A stretch of 64,000 nucleotides of DNA from Streptomyces sp. MJM8645 (GCF_001625365.1 NZ_LJJF01000001.1:1984001-2048000); one strand, 5' to 3'; counted from the stretch's first letter, positions 7,211 to 19,500 are shown. The notes: a model not told the origin generated them from the letters alone. Numbers and translations are program-made.

Positions 7211-8956
7211 GTGAACGATCTTGTCCATGACATGGCCCCTGCCCACCCGCGCCGCCGCCAGGTCCTGAAGGCCGGCGCGCTGGCCGCCGGCGCGACCGCC
7301 GCCCTGCCGATCGCCCTCCCCACCCCCGCCGAAGCCGCCGAGCCGGCCCAGGCCACCCAGACCGCCCAGGCCGCCGGAGCCGCCCAACCCGCGCAGGCCC
7401 CCGAAGCCGCCCCCCGCTTCCTGCACGGCATAGCCTCCGGCGACCCCCTCCCCGACGGCGTCCTGCTCTGGACCAGGGTGACGCCCCGCCCCGAGGCCCT
7501 CCCCGGCTCGGGCCTCGGCCCCGACACCGAGGTCCGCTGGGAGCTGGCCGCCGACCAGGCCTTCACCCGCGTCGTCGCGAGCGGCACGGTGACCGCCACC
7601 GCCGCCGCCGACCACACCGTCAAGGCCGACGTCCGCGGCCTGACCCCGGACACCCCCTACTGGTACCGCTTCACCGCCGCCACCGCCACCACTGGTACCA
7701 GCAGCGCCGTCTCCCCCACCGGCCGCACCCGCACCACCCCCGCCACCGACGCCGCCCTCTCCCGGCTGCGGTTCGGCGTCGCCTCCTGCGCCAACTGGGA
7801 GGGCGGCTACTTCTCCGCCTACCGCCACCTCGCCGCCCGCGGCGACCTGGACGCCTTCCTCTTCCTCGGCGACTACATCTACGAGTACAAGACCGGCGAG
7901 TTCTGCGCCCGCGGCACGGTCGTGCGCCCGCACGCCCCCGCCCACGAGATCCTCACCCTCGCCGACTACCGCACCAGGCACGGCCAGTACAAGACCGACG
8001 ACGACCTCCAGACCCTGCACGCCAAGCTCCCGACCATCGCGATCTGGGACGACCACGAGTTCGCCAACGACGCCTGGTCCGGCGGCGCCGAGAACCACAC
8101 CCCGGGCACCGAGGGCGCCTGGGCCGACCGGATGGCCGCCGCCAAGCAGGCCTACTTCGAGTGGATGCCGGTCCGGCCCTCGATCGCCGGCACCACCTAC
8201 CGCCGCCTGCGCTACGGCAAGCTCGCCGACCTGCACCTGATGGACCAGCGCTCGTTCCGCTCCCAGCAGGCGAAGACGGGCAGCGGCGCCGTCGACTCGG
8301 CCGACCGCACCCTCACCGGCCGCGCCCAACTGGACTGGCTCAAGGCCGGGTTGTCCGCCTCCGACACCACCTGGCGACTGATCGGCAACGAGGTGATGAT
8401 CTCCCCGGTCGCCTTCCTCTCGCTGCCCGACTACCTGCTGCGCCCGCTGGCCAAGCTGCTCGGCCTGCCCGGCGAGGGCGTGGCGGTCAACCCCGACCAG
8501 TGGGACGGCTACACCCACGACCGCCGCGAGCTGCTCGGCCACCTCAAGGCGAACGGGATCACCAACACCGTCTTCCTGACCGGCGACATCCACTCCGCCT
8601 GGGCCGCCGACGTCCCGAACGAGGCCGCCACCTACCCGCTGTCCGGCAGTGTCGCCACCGAGTTCGTGGTCACCTCGGTGACCTCCGACAACGTCGACGA
8701 CCTGCTGAAGGTCGCCCCGCAGACCGTCTCGCTGGCGGCCGGCACCGCGATCAAGGCGGCCAACCCGCACGTCAAGTGGGTCGACCTGGACTCGCACGGC
8801 TACGGGGTCCTGGACATCACGCCCGAGCAGACCCAGATGGACTACTACGTCCTCTCCGACCGCACCCGCAAGGACGCGACCAGCAGCTGGACCCGCTCCT
8901 ACCGCACCCGCACCGGCACCCAGCGGATCGAGCGCGCGAACGCCCCGATCGCCTGA
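7211..8956 (+). CDS. phoD: secreted alkaline phosphatase, PhoD family
   Basis: Extracellular phosphodiesterase/alkaline phosphatase releasing phosphate from organic esters (581 aa). The N-terminus has a Tat signal: RRRQVLKAG followed by a hydrophobic Ala-rich stretch and a cleavage-like AEA near residue 42. A PhoD N-terminal beta domain follows ([20 protein letters not shown]). The metallophosphatase core has [21 protein letters not shown] and TGDIHSAW, the Ca/Fe ligands of the family. The start is GTG at 7211 with a weak RBS; an ATG lies seven codons later. The upstream repeats suggest PhoP control under phosphate starvation. The gene stands alone and ends before a hairpin shared with the convergent ABC genes. 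Confidence 0.95.
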   Translation: MNDLVHDMAPAHPRRRQVLKAGALAAGATAALPIALPTPAEAAEPAQATQTAQAAGAAQPAQAPEAAPRFLHGIASGDPLPDGVLLWTRVTPRPEALPGSGLGPDTEVRWELAADQAFTRVVASGTVTATAAADHTVKADVRGLTPDTPYWYRFTAATATTGTSSAVSPTGRTRTTPATDAALSRLRFGVASCANWEGGYFSAYRHLAARGDLDAFLFLGDYIYEYKTGEFCARGTVVRPHAPAHEILTLADYRTRHGQYKTDDDLQTLHAKLPTIAIWDDHEFANDAWSGGAENHTPGTEGAWADRMAAAKQAYFEWMPVRPSIAGTTYRRLRYGKLADLHLMDQRSFRSQQAKTGSGAVDSADRTLTGRAQLDWLKAGLSASDTTWRLIGNEVMISPVAFLSLPDYLLRPLAKLLGLPGEGVAVNPDQWDGYTHDRRELLGHLKANGITNTVFLTGDIHSAWAADVPNEAATYPLSGSVATEFVVTSVTSDNVDDLLKVAPQTVSLAAGTAIKAANPHVKWVDLDSHGYGVLDITPEQTQMDYYVLSDRTRKDATSSWTRSYRTRTGTQRIERANAPIA

Positions 8957-9015
8957 CCCCAGCCCTGACCCCCGCCCTGCGCCCCACCCCGGTCACCCAC
9001 CCCGGTCACCCACCC

Positions 9016-9045
9016 CGGGCCCGCCGCACCCCCGCGGCGGGCCCG
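9016..9045. terminator. bidirectional hairpin terminator
   Basis: A perfect 12-bp stem (CGGGCCCGCCGC with its complement, 6-nt loop) lies between the convergent phoD and ABC permease stops. No U tract follows, as is common in high-GC actinomycetes. It is preceded by a short direct repeat of about 13 nt (CCCCGGTCACCCA, two copies from about 8989). Confidence 0.7.
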
Positions 9046-9058
9046 CAGCACAACGGCC

Positions 9059-9988
9059 CTACGACACCACGTCCTTGCGCGCGAACCCCCGGAACGCCAG
9101 CGCGAGCAGCACCGCCGCGTACGACAGCGACAGCGAGACGCCCTGCACCATGCCGCCCCACTCCAACTGCGGCTGCAGGGCGTCCGCCCAGGCGTACTGC
9201 CAGTGCGCGGGCAGCCACTCCCGCAGGCCCCCCAGCGCCGTGACGGCGTCCAGCACCCCGGTGATGATCGACGCGAACACCGCCCCGCCGACGGCGCCCA
9301 GCGGCGCGTCCGTCGCCGTGGAGAGCCAGAACGCCAGCGCGGCGATCACGATCTCGGCGAGGAACACGTACGCCGCCGCGACGGCCAGCCGGGGCAGCGC
9401 CTCCCCGGCCGAAAGGCTGGCCCCGGTGGGCAGTTTGAGGTCCCCCCAGCCGTACGCGGCGGTGCCGACGACCAGCCCGATCAGCGGCAGCATCGCCACC
9501 GCCACCGCCGAGAACGCCAGCCCGACCGCGAACTTGCGGGCCAGCAGCCGGGCCCGGGGCACCGGCGCGGCCAGCAGGTAGCGCAGCGAGGACCAGCTCG
9601 CCTCGGAGGCGACCGTGTCGCCGCAGAACAGCGCCACCGGGATGACCAGCAGGAAGCCGGTGCCCACGAACAGCATGGTGGCGGCGAAGTTGGGCCCGGA
9701 CGCGGTGGCCAGGTCGATGAAGGTGGTCCGGTCGGGGCGGCTCGGGGTGCCGCCGATCTGGAACGCGGCCAGCATCACGAACGGCAGGGCGGCCAGCACC
9801 GCACCGATCACCAGGGTGCGGCGCCGCCGCAGTTGGCGCATCGCCTCCACCCGCAGCGGCAGTGTCCGGCCCGCCCGGTACCCCTCGGCGTGGTCCGCCG
9901 ACACGACGCCGCTCACGTCACCGCTCACGCCATCACCCACCTCGCTGCTCACCTCACTGCTCACGCCACCGTTCGCACCCCTGCTCAC
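9059..9988 (-). CDS. ABC-2 type transporter permease
   Basis: Polytopic membrane subunit, 309 aa, GTG start at 9988 overlapping the stop of the upstream hydrolase/ATPase gene by 4 nt. After a hydrophilic leader with short GVSSEV/GDVSGVV-like repeats, hydrophobic helices follow from residue ~55 (LVIGAVLAALPFVMLAAF) to the end, with FVGTGFLLVIPVALFCGDTVASEA characteristic of ABC-2 permeases. It provides the channel for the ATPase domain encoded in the same unit. Substrate unknown. Confidence 0.88.
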   Translation of the reverse strand: MSRGANGGVSSEVSSEVGDGVSGDVSGVVSADHAEGYRAGRTLPLRVEAMRQLRRRRTLVIGAVLAALPFVMLAAFQIGGTPSRPDRTTFIDLATASGPNFAATMLFVGTGFLLVIPVALFCGDTVASEASWSSLRYLLAAPVPRARLLARKFAVGLAFSAVAVAMLPLIGLVVGTAAYGWGDLKLPTGASLSAGEALPRLAVAAAYVFLAEIVIAALAFWLSTATDAPLGAVGGAVFASIITGVLDAVTALGGLREWLPAHWQYAWADALQPQLEWGGMVQGVSLSLSYAAVLLALAFRGFARKDVVS

Positions 9989-12810
9989 GCCGCACCTCCG
10001 ATCAACGACAGGAACGCGTCCTCCAGCCGCCGCTGCGGCCCGGCGCTCTCCACCGGCACGCCGAGGCGCACCAGTTCGGCCAGCAGTTCGTGCGCCGCCA
10101 GCCCGTCCAGGCGCACCAGCAGCCCGCCCTCGACGGCCTCCGCCGAGCCGACCCCGGCCAGCGCGCCGACCTTCTCGACGACCGACCCGGGCTCGTACCC
10201 GGCGGGCACGCCGAGGAACAGCAGCTCGCCCGCGCCGACGATCTCGCCGACGGCCCCGGTGGTGATCAGCCGCCCGCGGTCCATCACCACCAGGTCCGTG
10301 CAGCTCTGCTCGACCTCGGCGAGCAGGTGGCTGGAGACGATGACGGTACGGCCGGCGGCGGCGTACCGGATCATCACCTCGCGCATCTCGCGGATCTGCG
10401 GCGGGTCGAGCCCGTTGGTCGGCTCGTCGAGGATCAGCAGGTCCGGCATCCCGAGCATGGCCTGGGCGATGGCGAGCCGCTGCCGCATGCCCTGCGAGTA
10501 GGTCCGCACGGCGCGGTCGAGCGCCTCGCCGAGACCGGCGATGGCCAGCGCCTCGTCGAAGCGGGCGTCCTCCTCCGGCCGGCCGGTGGCCTGCCAGTAC
10601 AGCCGCAGGTTGGCCCGGCCGGTGAGGTGCGGCAGGAAGCCCGCGCCCTCGACGAAGGCGCCGACCCGGGAGAGCACCGGCGCACCGGGGCGCACCAGGT
10701 GGCCGAAGATCCGGATCTCGCCCGCGTCGGGCCGGATCAGGCCCATCAGCATCCGCAGCGTGGTGGTCTTGCCGGCGCCGTTGGGCCCGAGCAGGCCGAG
10801 CACCTGCCCCTGCTCCACCCGAAAGCCCAACTCCCGTACGGCGTAACGGTCCTGGGCGCCCTTGTAGCGCTTGCTCAGGCCGGTGATCTGCAACGGCACC
10901 CCGGCCAGCGCCGGGTCGTACGCCGGCCCGTCGCCCGCCCCCCGCCGACGGCGGCGCAGCAGCCGGGGCGACAGCACCAGGCCCAGCGCCACCACGACGG
11001 CCGCCAGCGGCAGCAGCCAGGTGCGCGCGGGCAGCGGCGTGGCCTCGGTGACGAGTTCGTCGTCGGTCGGCACGGTGAGCGCCCCGGCCGGCGCGACCCG
11101 GTAGGTGGCGGGCTCGACGGGCGAGGCGTACGCGAGGTCGGTGGCGGCCAGCACGAGCCGCAGCCGGTGCCCGGTGGCGAAGGTGTGGTCGACGGCGGGC
11201 AGCGCGACCGTGACGGTGCGGCCCGCGTCGGCGCCGGTGACCCGCAGCGGGGCGGCGAGCTGCTGCGGGAGCACGGCCTTGCCGTCCGGGCCCACGTCGT
11301 ACAGCTTGGCGAAGAGCACCGCGTCCGGCCGGTCGGCGTGCACCTGGACGGGCACGGTGGGCTGCCCGGTCAGGTGCAGCGGCTGGCCCAGCGGCGCGGA
11401 GTCGAAGGCGGCGTGCTGGCCGGGGAAGTCGAGCGACAGCCCGGCGCCGAGCGAGGCGGCCTGGCTGAGCGCCCCGATCCCGGGCAGCGTCGAGATCCCG
11501 GGCGGGGCGCCGCCGGGCGGGTTGGCGATGGTCTGCTCGCCGCCGGCCAGTTCGACGCCGTGGGAGCCGGTTCCGTCCAGGCCCGGGTAGCGGTCGGCGG
11601 AGGCGCCGCGCAGCACGGCCTGGAAGCCGGTGGAGTCGACGCCCCCGGTGCGGGTGACCCGGAACGCGGGGCCGGTGTCGTCGCCCTGCCCCTTCAGGTA
11701 GTGGTCGAACCAGGCGGTCACCCGGTCGTCGACCCGGGCGCTGGTGTCGGTGCCGCCGTCGTGCCCGCCGGCGAACCAGTCCACCGAGACGGGCGCGCCG
11801 TTGGCCGCGACGGCCCGGGCGATCCGGTCGCCCTGGTCGAGCGGGAACAGCGAGTCCTGCTGGCCCTGCACGACCAGGGTGGGCGCCTTGAGCTGCGCGG
11901 CCACCGAGGACGGGCTGGAGCGGTCCAGCAGTGCGACGGCCTCCGGGTCGGCGTGCCCGGCGGTGGCGACCCGGTCGTACATCTGGCAGAGCGACTCCAG
12001 GAACCGCCCGCAGCCGACCGGCCCGCCCGCGGCGTCACCGCCCTGCCCGGAACCGCCCTGCCCGGGAGCGCCCTGCCCCGGCCCGGCCCCGCCGCCGCGC
12101 GGCGCGCCGCCGGAGGGGCCGAGGTCGCCGGCCGCGCCGGTGGTGAAGAAGATCCCGGCCCAGAGCTTCTTGAACACGCCGTCGACGGCGCCCGAGCCCT
12201 GCACGCCCTGCGGGAACAGCGCGTCGGCCAGGTTCCACCAGGTGATCTGGGTGGCCACCGCGTCGATCCGGTGGTCGTACGCGGAGGCCAGCAGCGAGAC
12301 GGCGCCGCCGTACGAGGCACCGGTGATGCCGACCCGGGGGTCGCCGGGCCCGTCGAGCTGCACCTCGGGCCGCTGGGCCAGCCAGTCCACCAGGTGCTTG
12401 ACGTCCTCGACCTCGCGGTCGGGCGCGTTGAGGCCGATCTTCCCGCCCGAGTGCCCGAAGCCGCGCGCCGACCAGGTCAGCACCGCGTAGCCCTGTCGGG
12501 CCAGCTGCTGGGCGCGTTCGCGCTCGCCGTCCTTGGAGCCGCCGAAGCCGTGCGCGAGCAGGACCGCCGGGCGCGGGGTGCTGCCGGTGGTGAAGAAGGA
12601 GGTGTCCACCTGGACCTGCTGGTCACTGCCGGGGGTCTCCGGCATGGCGAGGAAACGGTCCTCCTGATGGACCGCCGGCTCACCGCCGGACGCCACCGTC
12701 GCCGTACCCGCCCCGGCCACCACCACCAGGGCCACCGCACCGGCCACCACCCTGCGCCGCACCGTCGTACCCCGGCTGCGCCACCGGCGCCACGCCCCAC
12801 CGAACTCCAT
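9985..12810 (-). CDS. alpha/beta hydrolase fused to ABC transporter ATPase
   Basis: A 941-aa fusion. Residues ~20-42 form a signal or anchor helix (VVAGAVALVVVAGAGTATVA). Residues ~55-560 are a CocE/X-Pro-dipeptidyl-peptidase-like hydrolase: LLAHGFGGSKDG, nucleophile elbow GASYGGA near 168, and a C-terminal jelly-roll-like part (LHLTGQPTVPVQVHAD). A Gly/Gln-rich insert sits near 240-260. A second transmembrane helix lies near 605 (WLLPLAAVVVALGLVL). The cytoplasmic ATPase follows, with Walker A GPNGAGKT near 673, signature YSQGMRQR and LLILDEPTNGLDP. The hydrolase would face outside and the ATPase inside, so hydrolysis and transport may be physically linked. The permease gene follows with a 4-nt overlap. 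Both halves are intact; no frameshift is seen. Confidence 0.9.
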   Translation of the reverse strand: MEFGGAWRRWRSRGTTVRRRVVAGAVALVVVAGAGTATVASGGEPAVHQEDRFLAMPETPGSDQQVQVDTSFFTTGSTPRPAVLLAHGFGGSKDGERERAQQLARQGYAVLTWSARGFGHSGGKIGLNAPDREVEDVKHLVDWLAQRPEVQLDGPGDPRVGITGASYGGAVSLLASAYDHRIDAVATQITWWNLADALFPQGVQGSGAVDGVFKKLWAGIFFTTGAAGDLGPSGGAPRGGGAGPGQGAPGQGGSGQGGDAAGGPVGCGRFLESLCQMYDRVATAGHADPEAVALLDRSSPSSVAAQLKAPTLVVQGQQDSLFPLDQGDRIARAVAANGAPVSVDWFAGGHDGGTDTSARVDDRVTAWFDHYLKGQGDDTGPAFRVTRTGGVDSTGFQAVLRGASADRYPGLDGTGSHGVELAGGEQTIANPPGGAPPGISTLPGIGALSQAASLGAGLSLDFPGQHAAFDSAPLGQPLHLTGQPTVPVQVHADRPDAVLFAKLYDVGPDGKAVLPQQLAAPLRVTGADAGRTVTVALPAVDHTFATGHRLRLVLAATDLAYASPVEPATYRVAPAGALTVPTDDELVTEATPLPARTWLLPLAAVVVALGLVLSPRLLRRRRRGAGDGPAYDPALAGVPLQITGLSKRYKGAQDRYAVRELGFRVEQGQVLGLLGPNGAGKTTTLRMLMGLIRPDAGEIRIFGHLVRPGAPVLSRVGAFVEGAGFLPHLTGRANLRLYWQATGRPEEDARFDEALAIAGLGEALDRAVRTYSQGMRQRLAIAQAMLGMPDLLILDEPTNGLDPPQIREMREVMIRYAAAGRTVIVSSHLLAEVEQSCTDLVVMDRGRLITTGAVGEIVGAGELLFLGVPAGYEPGSVVEKVGALAGVGSAEAVEGGLLVRLDGLAAHELLAELVRLGVPVESAGPQRRLEDAFLSLIGGAA

Positions 12811-12921
12811 GGGGGCTGATCGTATCCGCCCCCCGGGTAGGCGTCCGATAAGGCCACCGCCGAAGCCGCCGCTTGCGCCCTGTTCACCCCGTTGCGTCCG
12901 GGTACCGCACGGGAAAACGGA

Positions 12922-12953
12922 GATCCCCGCACCCCGTCAGGGGCACGGGGATC
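12922..12953 (-). terminator. hairpin terminator after the acetyltransferase gene
   Basis: GATCCCCG pairs with CGGGGATC, with an inner CCCC/GGGG continuation around GTCA. It begins 22 nt past the stop of the acetyltransferase gene on the minus strand. Confidence 0.55.
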
Positions 12954-12974
12954 CGCACGGCCGGGCCCGAAGCC

Positions 12975-13436
12975 CTACAGCACCCGCGTCATCGTCCGAT
13001 GCGGTATCCCCGCGGACTCGTACACCGGGCCCTCGGCCGTGTACCCCAGCCGCTCGTAGAACCCCAGCGCCCCCACCTGCGCGTGCAGTTCCACCTCGAC
13101 GGCCCCGCGGTCGAGCCCGGCCGCCTCGATCGCCCGCACCAGCTGGGCCCCGAGCCCGGTCCCCCGGGCCGCCGACACCACCGCGAGGCGTCCGAGCAGC
13201 ACCCGGCCCTCGACACCCCCGGTGAGCTTCAGCGCCTGCTCCCCGAAGATCAGCCGTGCGGTCCCGAGCGCGGTCCCGTCCGCCGCCACGGCCAGCAGGT
13301 GCACCGAGGTCGCGTCGTACTCGTCGTACTCCAGTTCCTCCGGCACGTGCTGCTCGACGATGAACACCTCGCGCCGCACGTCCCGCACCAGAGTCAGGTC
13401 CGCGGCGCCCGCCGCGGTCCGGATGGCCGCCGTCAT
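12975..13436 (-). CDS. GNAT family acetyltransferase (ElaA-like)
   Basis: Acetyl-CoA dependent acetyltransferase of 153 aa. It starts ATG at 13436, only 1 nt after the rluD stop. Visible features are DVRREVFIVEQHVPEELEYDEYD near residue 20 (opening of the ElaA group), the acetyl-CoA loop SAARGTGLGAQLVRAIE near 90 and ALGFYERLGY near 125. The acceptor is unknown. Probably cotranscribed with lspA and rluD. Confidence 0.88.
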   Translation of the reverse strand: MTAAIRTAAGAADLTLVRDVRREVFIVEQHVPEELEYDEYDATSVHLLAVAADGTALGTARLIFGEQALKLTGGVEGRVLLGRLAVVSAARGTGLGAQLVRAIEAAGLDRGAVEVELHAQVGALGFYERLGYTAEGPVYESAGIPHRTMTRVL

Positions 13437-13437
13437 C

Positions 13438-14376
13438 TCAGCTCTCCGACGAGATGATGTCGAGCGCCTTGCGCAGGTCGGGCGAGTACTCGCTGGAGAA
13501 CTCGACCCACTGCCCGTCCGCCGGGTGCTCGAAGCCGAGCGACACGGCGTGCAGCCACTGCCGGGTCAGCCCGAGCCGCTTGGCCAGCGTCGGGTCGGCG
13601 CCGTAGGTCAGGTCGCCCACGCAGGGGTGGCGCAGCGCGGACATGTGGACCCGGATCTGGTGGGTGCGCCCGGTCTCCAGCTTGATGTCGAGCAGCGAGG
13701 CCGAGCGGTAGGCCTCGACCAGGTCGTAGTGGGTGACGGACGGCTTGCCGTCCTTGGTCACGGCCCACTTCCAGTCCGAGCTGGGGTGCCGTCCGATCGG
13801 CGCGTCCACGGTGCCGCTCAGCGGGTCCGGGTGCCCCTGCACGAGGGCGTGGTAGCGCTTCTCGGTGATCCGGTCGTGGAACTGCCGCTTGAGGTCGGTG
13901 TACGCGCGCTCGGACTTGGCGACGACCATCAGCCCGGAGGTGCCGACGTCGAGCCGGTGCACGACGCCCTGGCGCTCGGCGGCGCCGGAGGTGGAGATCC
14001 GGTAGCCGGCCGCGGCGAGCCCGCCGATGACGGTGGTGCCGGTCCAGCCGGGGCTGGGGTGCGCGGCGACGCCGACCGGCTTGTCGACGAGCACGATGTC
14101 CTCGTCGTCGTGGACGATCCGCATGCCCTCGACCGGCTCGGCGATGATCCGCACGGGGGCGGCGGGGGCGGGGATCTCGACCTCCAGCCAGGAACCGGCG
14201 GTCACCCGGTCCGACTTTCCGGCCACGGCGCCGTCGAGCGTCACCTTGCCGTCGGCGGCCAACTCGGCGGCCTTCGTCCGGGAGAAACCGAACATCCGGG
14301 CGAGGGCGGCGTCGAGGCGCTCGCCCTCCAGGCCGTCGGGTACGGGGAGGCTGCGGATCTGCGCTGCGGTACTCAC
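13438..14376 (-). CDS. rluD: 23S rRNA pseudouridine synthase, RluD/RluA family
   Basis: Converts uridines of large-subunit rRNA to pseudouridine (312 aa). An N-terminal S4 RNA-binding domain (residues ~15-75, [21 protein letters not shown]) precedes the catalytic domain, whose motif [13 protein letters not shown] near 140 contains the catalytic Asp. Further family blocks are KRYHALVQG and [10 protein letters not shown]. Start GTG at 14376. It follows lspA by 60 nt on the minus strand, the same order as in Streptomyces. Confidence 0.95.
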   Translation of the reverse strand: MSTAAQIRSLPVPDGLEGERLDAALARMFGFSRTKAAELAADGKVTLDGAVAGKSDRVTAGSWLEVEIPAPAAPVRIIAEPVEGMRIVHDDEDIVLVDKPVGVAAHPSPGWTGTTVIGGLAAAGYRISTSGAAERQGVVHRLDVGTSGLMVVAKSERAYTDLKRQFHDRITEKRYHALVQGHPDPLSGTVDAPIGRHPSSDWKWAVTKDGKPSVTHYDLVEAYRSASLLDIKLETGRTHQIRVHMSALRHPCVGDLTYGADPTLAKRLGLTRQWLHAVSLGFEHPADGQWVEFSSEYSPDLRKALDIISSES

Positions 14377-14436
14377 CCGTACGAGTATGCCGGAACCGCG
14401 GCCCTCCGCCGCCCGCCCGACCGCCCGGGGCCCCTG

Positions 14437-15027
14437 CTACTCGGTCTTGCCGCCCTGCTGGTGGACGGTGCCGTCCGGGTTGCTGCCCCGGAAGGAGAGC
14501 AGCACGACGAGGATTCCGCCGCAGACGATCGCCGAGTCGGCGAGGTTGAAGACCGCGAAGTGCTGGACGGAGATGAAGTCGACGACGTGCCCGCGGAAGA
14601 CGCCCGGCGAGCGGAACAGCCGGTCGGTGAGGTTGCCCAGGGCCCCGCCGAGCAGCAGCCCGAGCGCGATCGCCCAGGGCAGGCTGTACAGCCGGCGGGC
14701 GATCCGCCAGATCACCACGATGACGGCCGAGGCGATCATCGTGAAGACGACGGTCAGCGCCTGCCCCATGCCGAAGGCGGCGCCGGAGTTGCGGATGACC
14801 TGGAAGGTGACGACGTCCCCGATCACCTTGATCGCCGCGTGGTTCTCCAGCCGGGCCACGACCAGCAGCTTGCTGCCGAAGTCGATCAGGAAGGCGAGCA
14901 GCGCGACGACCATCAGCACGCCGATCCGCCGACGGCCCTTCGGCGCCTCCGCCGCGGCCGGGGCGGTCGCCTCGGCGGGCTCGGCAGGCTCCGCGGGCTC
15001 GGTGGGCTCGGCCACGGCCACCTCCAC
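14437..15027 (-). CDS. lspA: lipoprotein signal peptidase (SPase II)
   Basis: Integral membrane aspartyl protease that removes signal peptides from prolipoproteins. Four hydrophobic helices are seen ([20 protein letters not shown] first), with the two conserved Asp boxes GNLTDRLF and FNLADSAI in the C-terminal half. An Ala/Pro/Glu-rich N-terminal extension of about 30 residues (repeated EPAEPAE) precedes the first helix. The given start is GTG at 15027 (196 aa). The frame stays open further upstream and reads [12 protein letters not shown], which looks like coding sequence, but no ATG or GTG is in frame there, so the start is uncertain. Confidence 0.92.
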   Translation of the reverse strand: MEVAVAEPTEPAEPAEPAEATAPAAAEAPKGRRRIGVLMVVALLAFLIDFGSKLLVVARLENHAAIKVIGDVVTFQVIRNSGAAFGMGQALTVVFTMIASAVIVVIWRIARRLYSLPWAIALGLLLGGALGNLTDRLFRSPGVFRGHVVDFISVQHFAVFNLADSAIVCGGILVVLLSFRGSNPDGTVHQQGGKTE

Positions 15028-15110
15028 GGCTTCGGCGGGGGTCGGGACGGCGTCGTCCCGCGTCTGGGGGGAACCTTGCGTACTGATGATCCGCTCCGCT
15101 GCCGGTGGAG

Positions 15111-15134
15111 CTCCCCCGGTTGGAGGTGGGGGAG
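15111..15134. repeat. CTCCCCC/GGGGGAG hairpin
   Basis: CTCCCCC and GGGGGAG flank the 10-nt loop GGTTGGAGGT in the spacer between the DksA/TraR-type gene and lspA (both minus strand). It may be a weak terminator or attenuator between the two genes. The same arm sequence recurs at 4413-4430. Confidence 0.4.
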
Positions 15135-15254
15135 GGTGGGCCCATGGTCGCCGTACCGGACACCTCCGAACCGGACGTGTCCCAGGATTCAGGCGACGTT
15201 ACGGGGTCGAGCGTACGGCAAGCCCGACCCCCTGCGCCGCCCCGGTCGGCCGCG

Positions 15255-15803
15255 TCAGCGGCGTTCCTGCTTGGCCTTGCACTGCACGCAGAGCGTGGCC
15301 CGGGGGAAGGCCTGCATCCGGGCCTTTCCGATGGCCTGCCCGCAGGACTCGCAGGTGCCGAAGCCGACGCCCTCCAGCCTGGTCAGGGCCCGCTCGGTCT
15401 GGGCGAGGCTGTCCCGGGCGTTGTTGGCGAGCGCGAGTTCACTCTCCCGCGAGATGTTCTTCGTACCGGCGTCCACCTGGTCGTCACCGGCTCCGTCGTT
15501 GGAGTCACGCATCAGGCCGGAGATGGCCGCCTCGGCGGCGTCGATCTCGTTCTGCAGCCGCTCCAGCTCGCTGATGAGCTCGGTGTGCAGCTCGTGGACC
15601 TCGTCGGTGGTCCACGGGTCCTCGCCGGGCCGGACCGGCAACGTGGCCGGGTCCACCGACTCGGCGCCGCGCGGCACGGTGACGGTGTCGGTGCTGCTCT
15701 TCTGCCGTGCGGTAGTGGTCACGGTCCCCTCCCCTGGATCGGCCGCCACGGCCTTGCGTGCCCGCTTGGTGGCGGTACCCGCGCCGGTTGCCTTCTCAGC
15801 CAT
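15255..15803 (-). CDS. DksA/TraR-type C4 zinc-finger protein
   Basis: Small regulator (182 aa) with an acidic, helical middle (DEVHELHTELISELERLQNEI) and a C-terminal four-cysteine zinc finger (CESCG ... CVQCK, residues ~155-178), the DksA/TraR signature. Family members bind the RNA polymerase secondary channel. The N-terminal ~60 residues are a basic, Ala/Lys/Thr-rich tail. The chosen start is ATG at 15803; the in-frame ATG at 15881 falls inside a candidate promoter spacer and is unlikely. It precedes lspA on the same strand and diverges from ileS. Confidence 0.87.
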   Translation of the reverse strand: MAEKATGAGTATKRARKAVAADPGEGTVTTTARQKSSTDTVTVPRGAESVDPATLPVRPGEDPWTTDEVHELHTELISELERLQNEIDAAEAAISGLMRDSNDGAGDDQVDAGTKNISRESELALANNARDSLAQTERALTRLEGVGFGTCESCGQAIGKARMQAFPRATLCVQCKAKQERR

Positions 15804-15864
15804 GGCTTCGACCCCATCTACGAACGAATCGAGCCGCCGGTTCCCGGCGGCCTCCAGTGCCGGA

Positions 15865-15893
15865 ACGATAATCCCGATCAAAACCGGTCACAA
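15865..15893 (-). promoter_or_regulatory. candidate sigma70-type promoter of the DksA/TraR gene
   Basis: On the minus strand TTGTGA (15893-15888) and TATCGT (15870-15865) are separated by 17 nt. Transcription would start near 15857, about 54 nt before the ATG at 15803. Confidence 0.4.
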
Positions 15894-16051
15894 CATGACA
15901 TTCCGACGCCCCATGATGATCCCACCCAGGCAGTCGCCCCAGCCGCCACGCCCCGCGCGCTGACCAGACTTGTGCCCAGATCACCCCCGCCTAACCACCA
16001 CCGCCGCCGGCCCCGGAGCGCCCCGGCCGTCCACCGCGGGGAAAAACGATT

Positions 16052-16082
16052 TGGACAAACCGACTCACCCGGCCGATACACT
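16052..16082 (+). promoter_or_regulatory. candidate promoter of the ileS T-box transcript
   Basis: TGGACA (16052-16057) and TACACT (16077-16082) are separated by 19 nt, a little long for the housekeeping sigma factor. The -10 element is good, and a start near 16089 would begin just before the structured leader. Confidence 0.4.
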
Positions 16083-16088
16083 GGCCCT

Positions 16089-16350
16089 GCAAGGCGCAGA
16101 TGGGACGAGTACCGACGTACGCAGCCACCAGCGACCCGGGGACGGTGCGAGCCCGGGGGTGTGCACGGCGGGAAGATCACCCCGGAGCCGCCGGAAGAAC
16201 GGCCGCCCGCCACCGCGCGGGCCGGCCCACTAGACCCGGCAGCAAGCCCAAACAAGAGGGCCGCAGCAGCACCGCGGCCAAGGAGGGTGGTACCGCGGGG
16301 CGGCTCGCCGTCTCGTCCCTCCGTCGGATCCCGTTCACATCCGCCGGAGG
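16089..16350 (+). promoter_or_regulatory. T-box riboswitch leader of ileS (isoleucine)
   Basis: The leader senses uncharged tRNA-Ile. The hallmark T-box sequence AGGGTGGTACCGCG lies at 16284-16297 and would pair with the free tRNA 3' end through its TGG. A GC-rich 5' hairpin (CCGGGG at 16153-16158 with CCCCGG at 16180-16185) holds GAAGATCA, giving a candidate specifier ATC (Ile) at 16176-16178 followed by the expected purine. The 3' part lacks a U-tract terminator, and the ileS Shine-Dalgarno CCGGAGG (16344-16350) lies where it could be sequestered. This is the translational class known for actinobacterial ileS. The 5' boundary is inferred. Confidence 0.88.
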
Positions 16351-16363
16351 TATGACGCCCGCG

Positions 16364-19492
<3,129 letters not shown>

Positions 19493-19500
19493 CCGACTCC

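Noticed and set aside
10934..12030. Two separate genes (ATPase and hydrolase) merged by error
   Set aside because: The reading frame passes through a plausible membrane helix without interruption and both domains keep intact motifs, so a true fusion is more likely, though resequencing was not possible.
15804..15881. Start of the DksA/TraR gene at 15881
   Set aside because: This ATG lies inside the spacer of a plausible promoter and has no RBS; the ATG at 15803 fits better.
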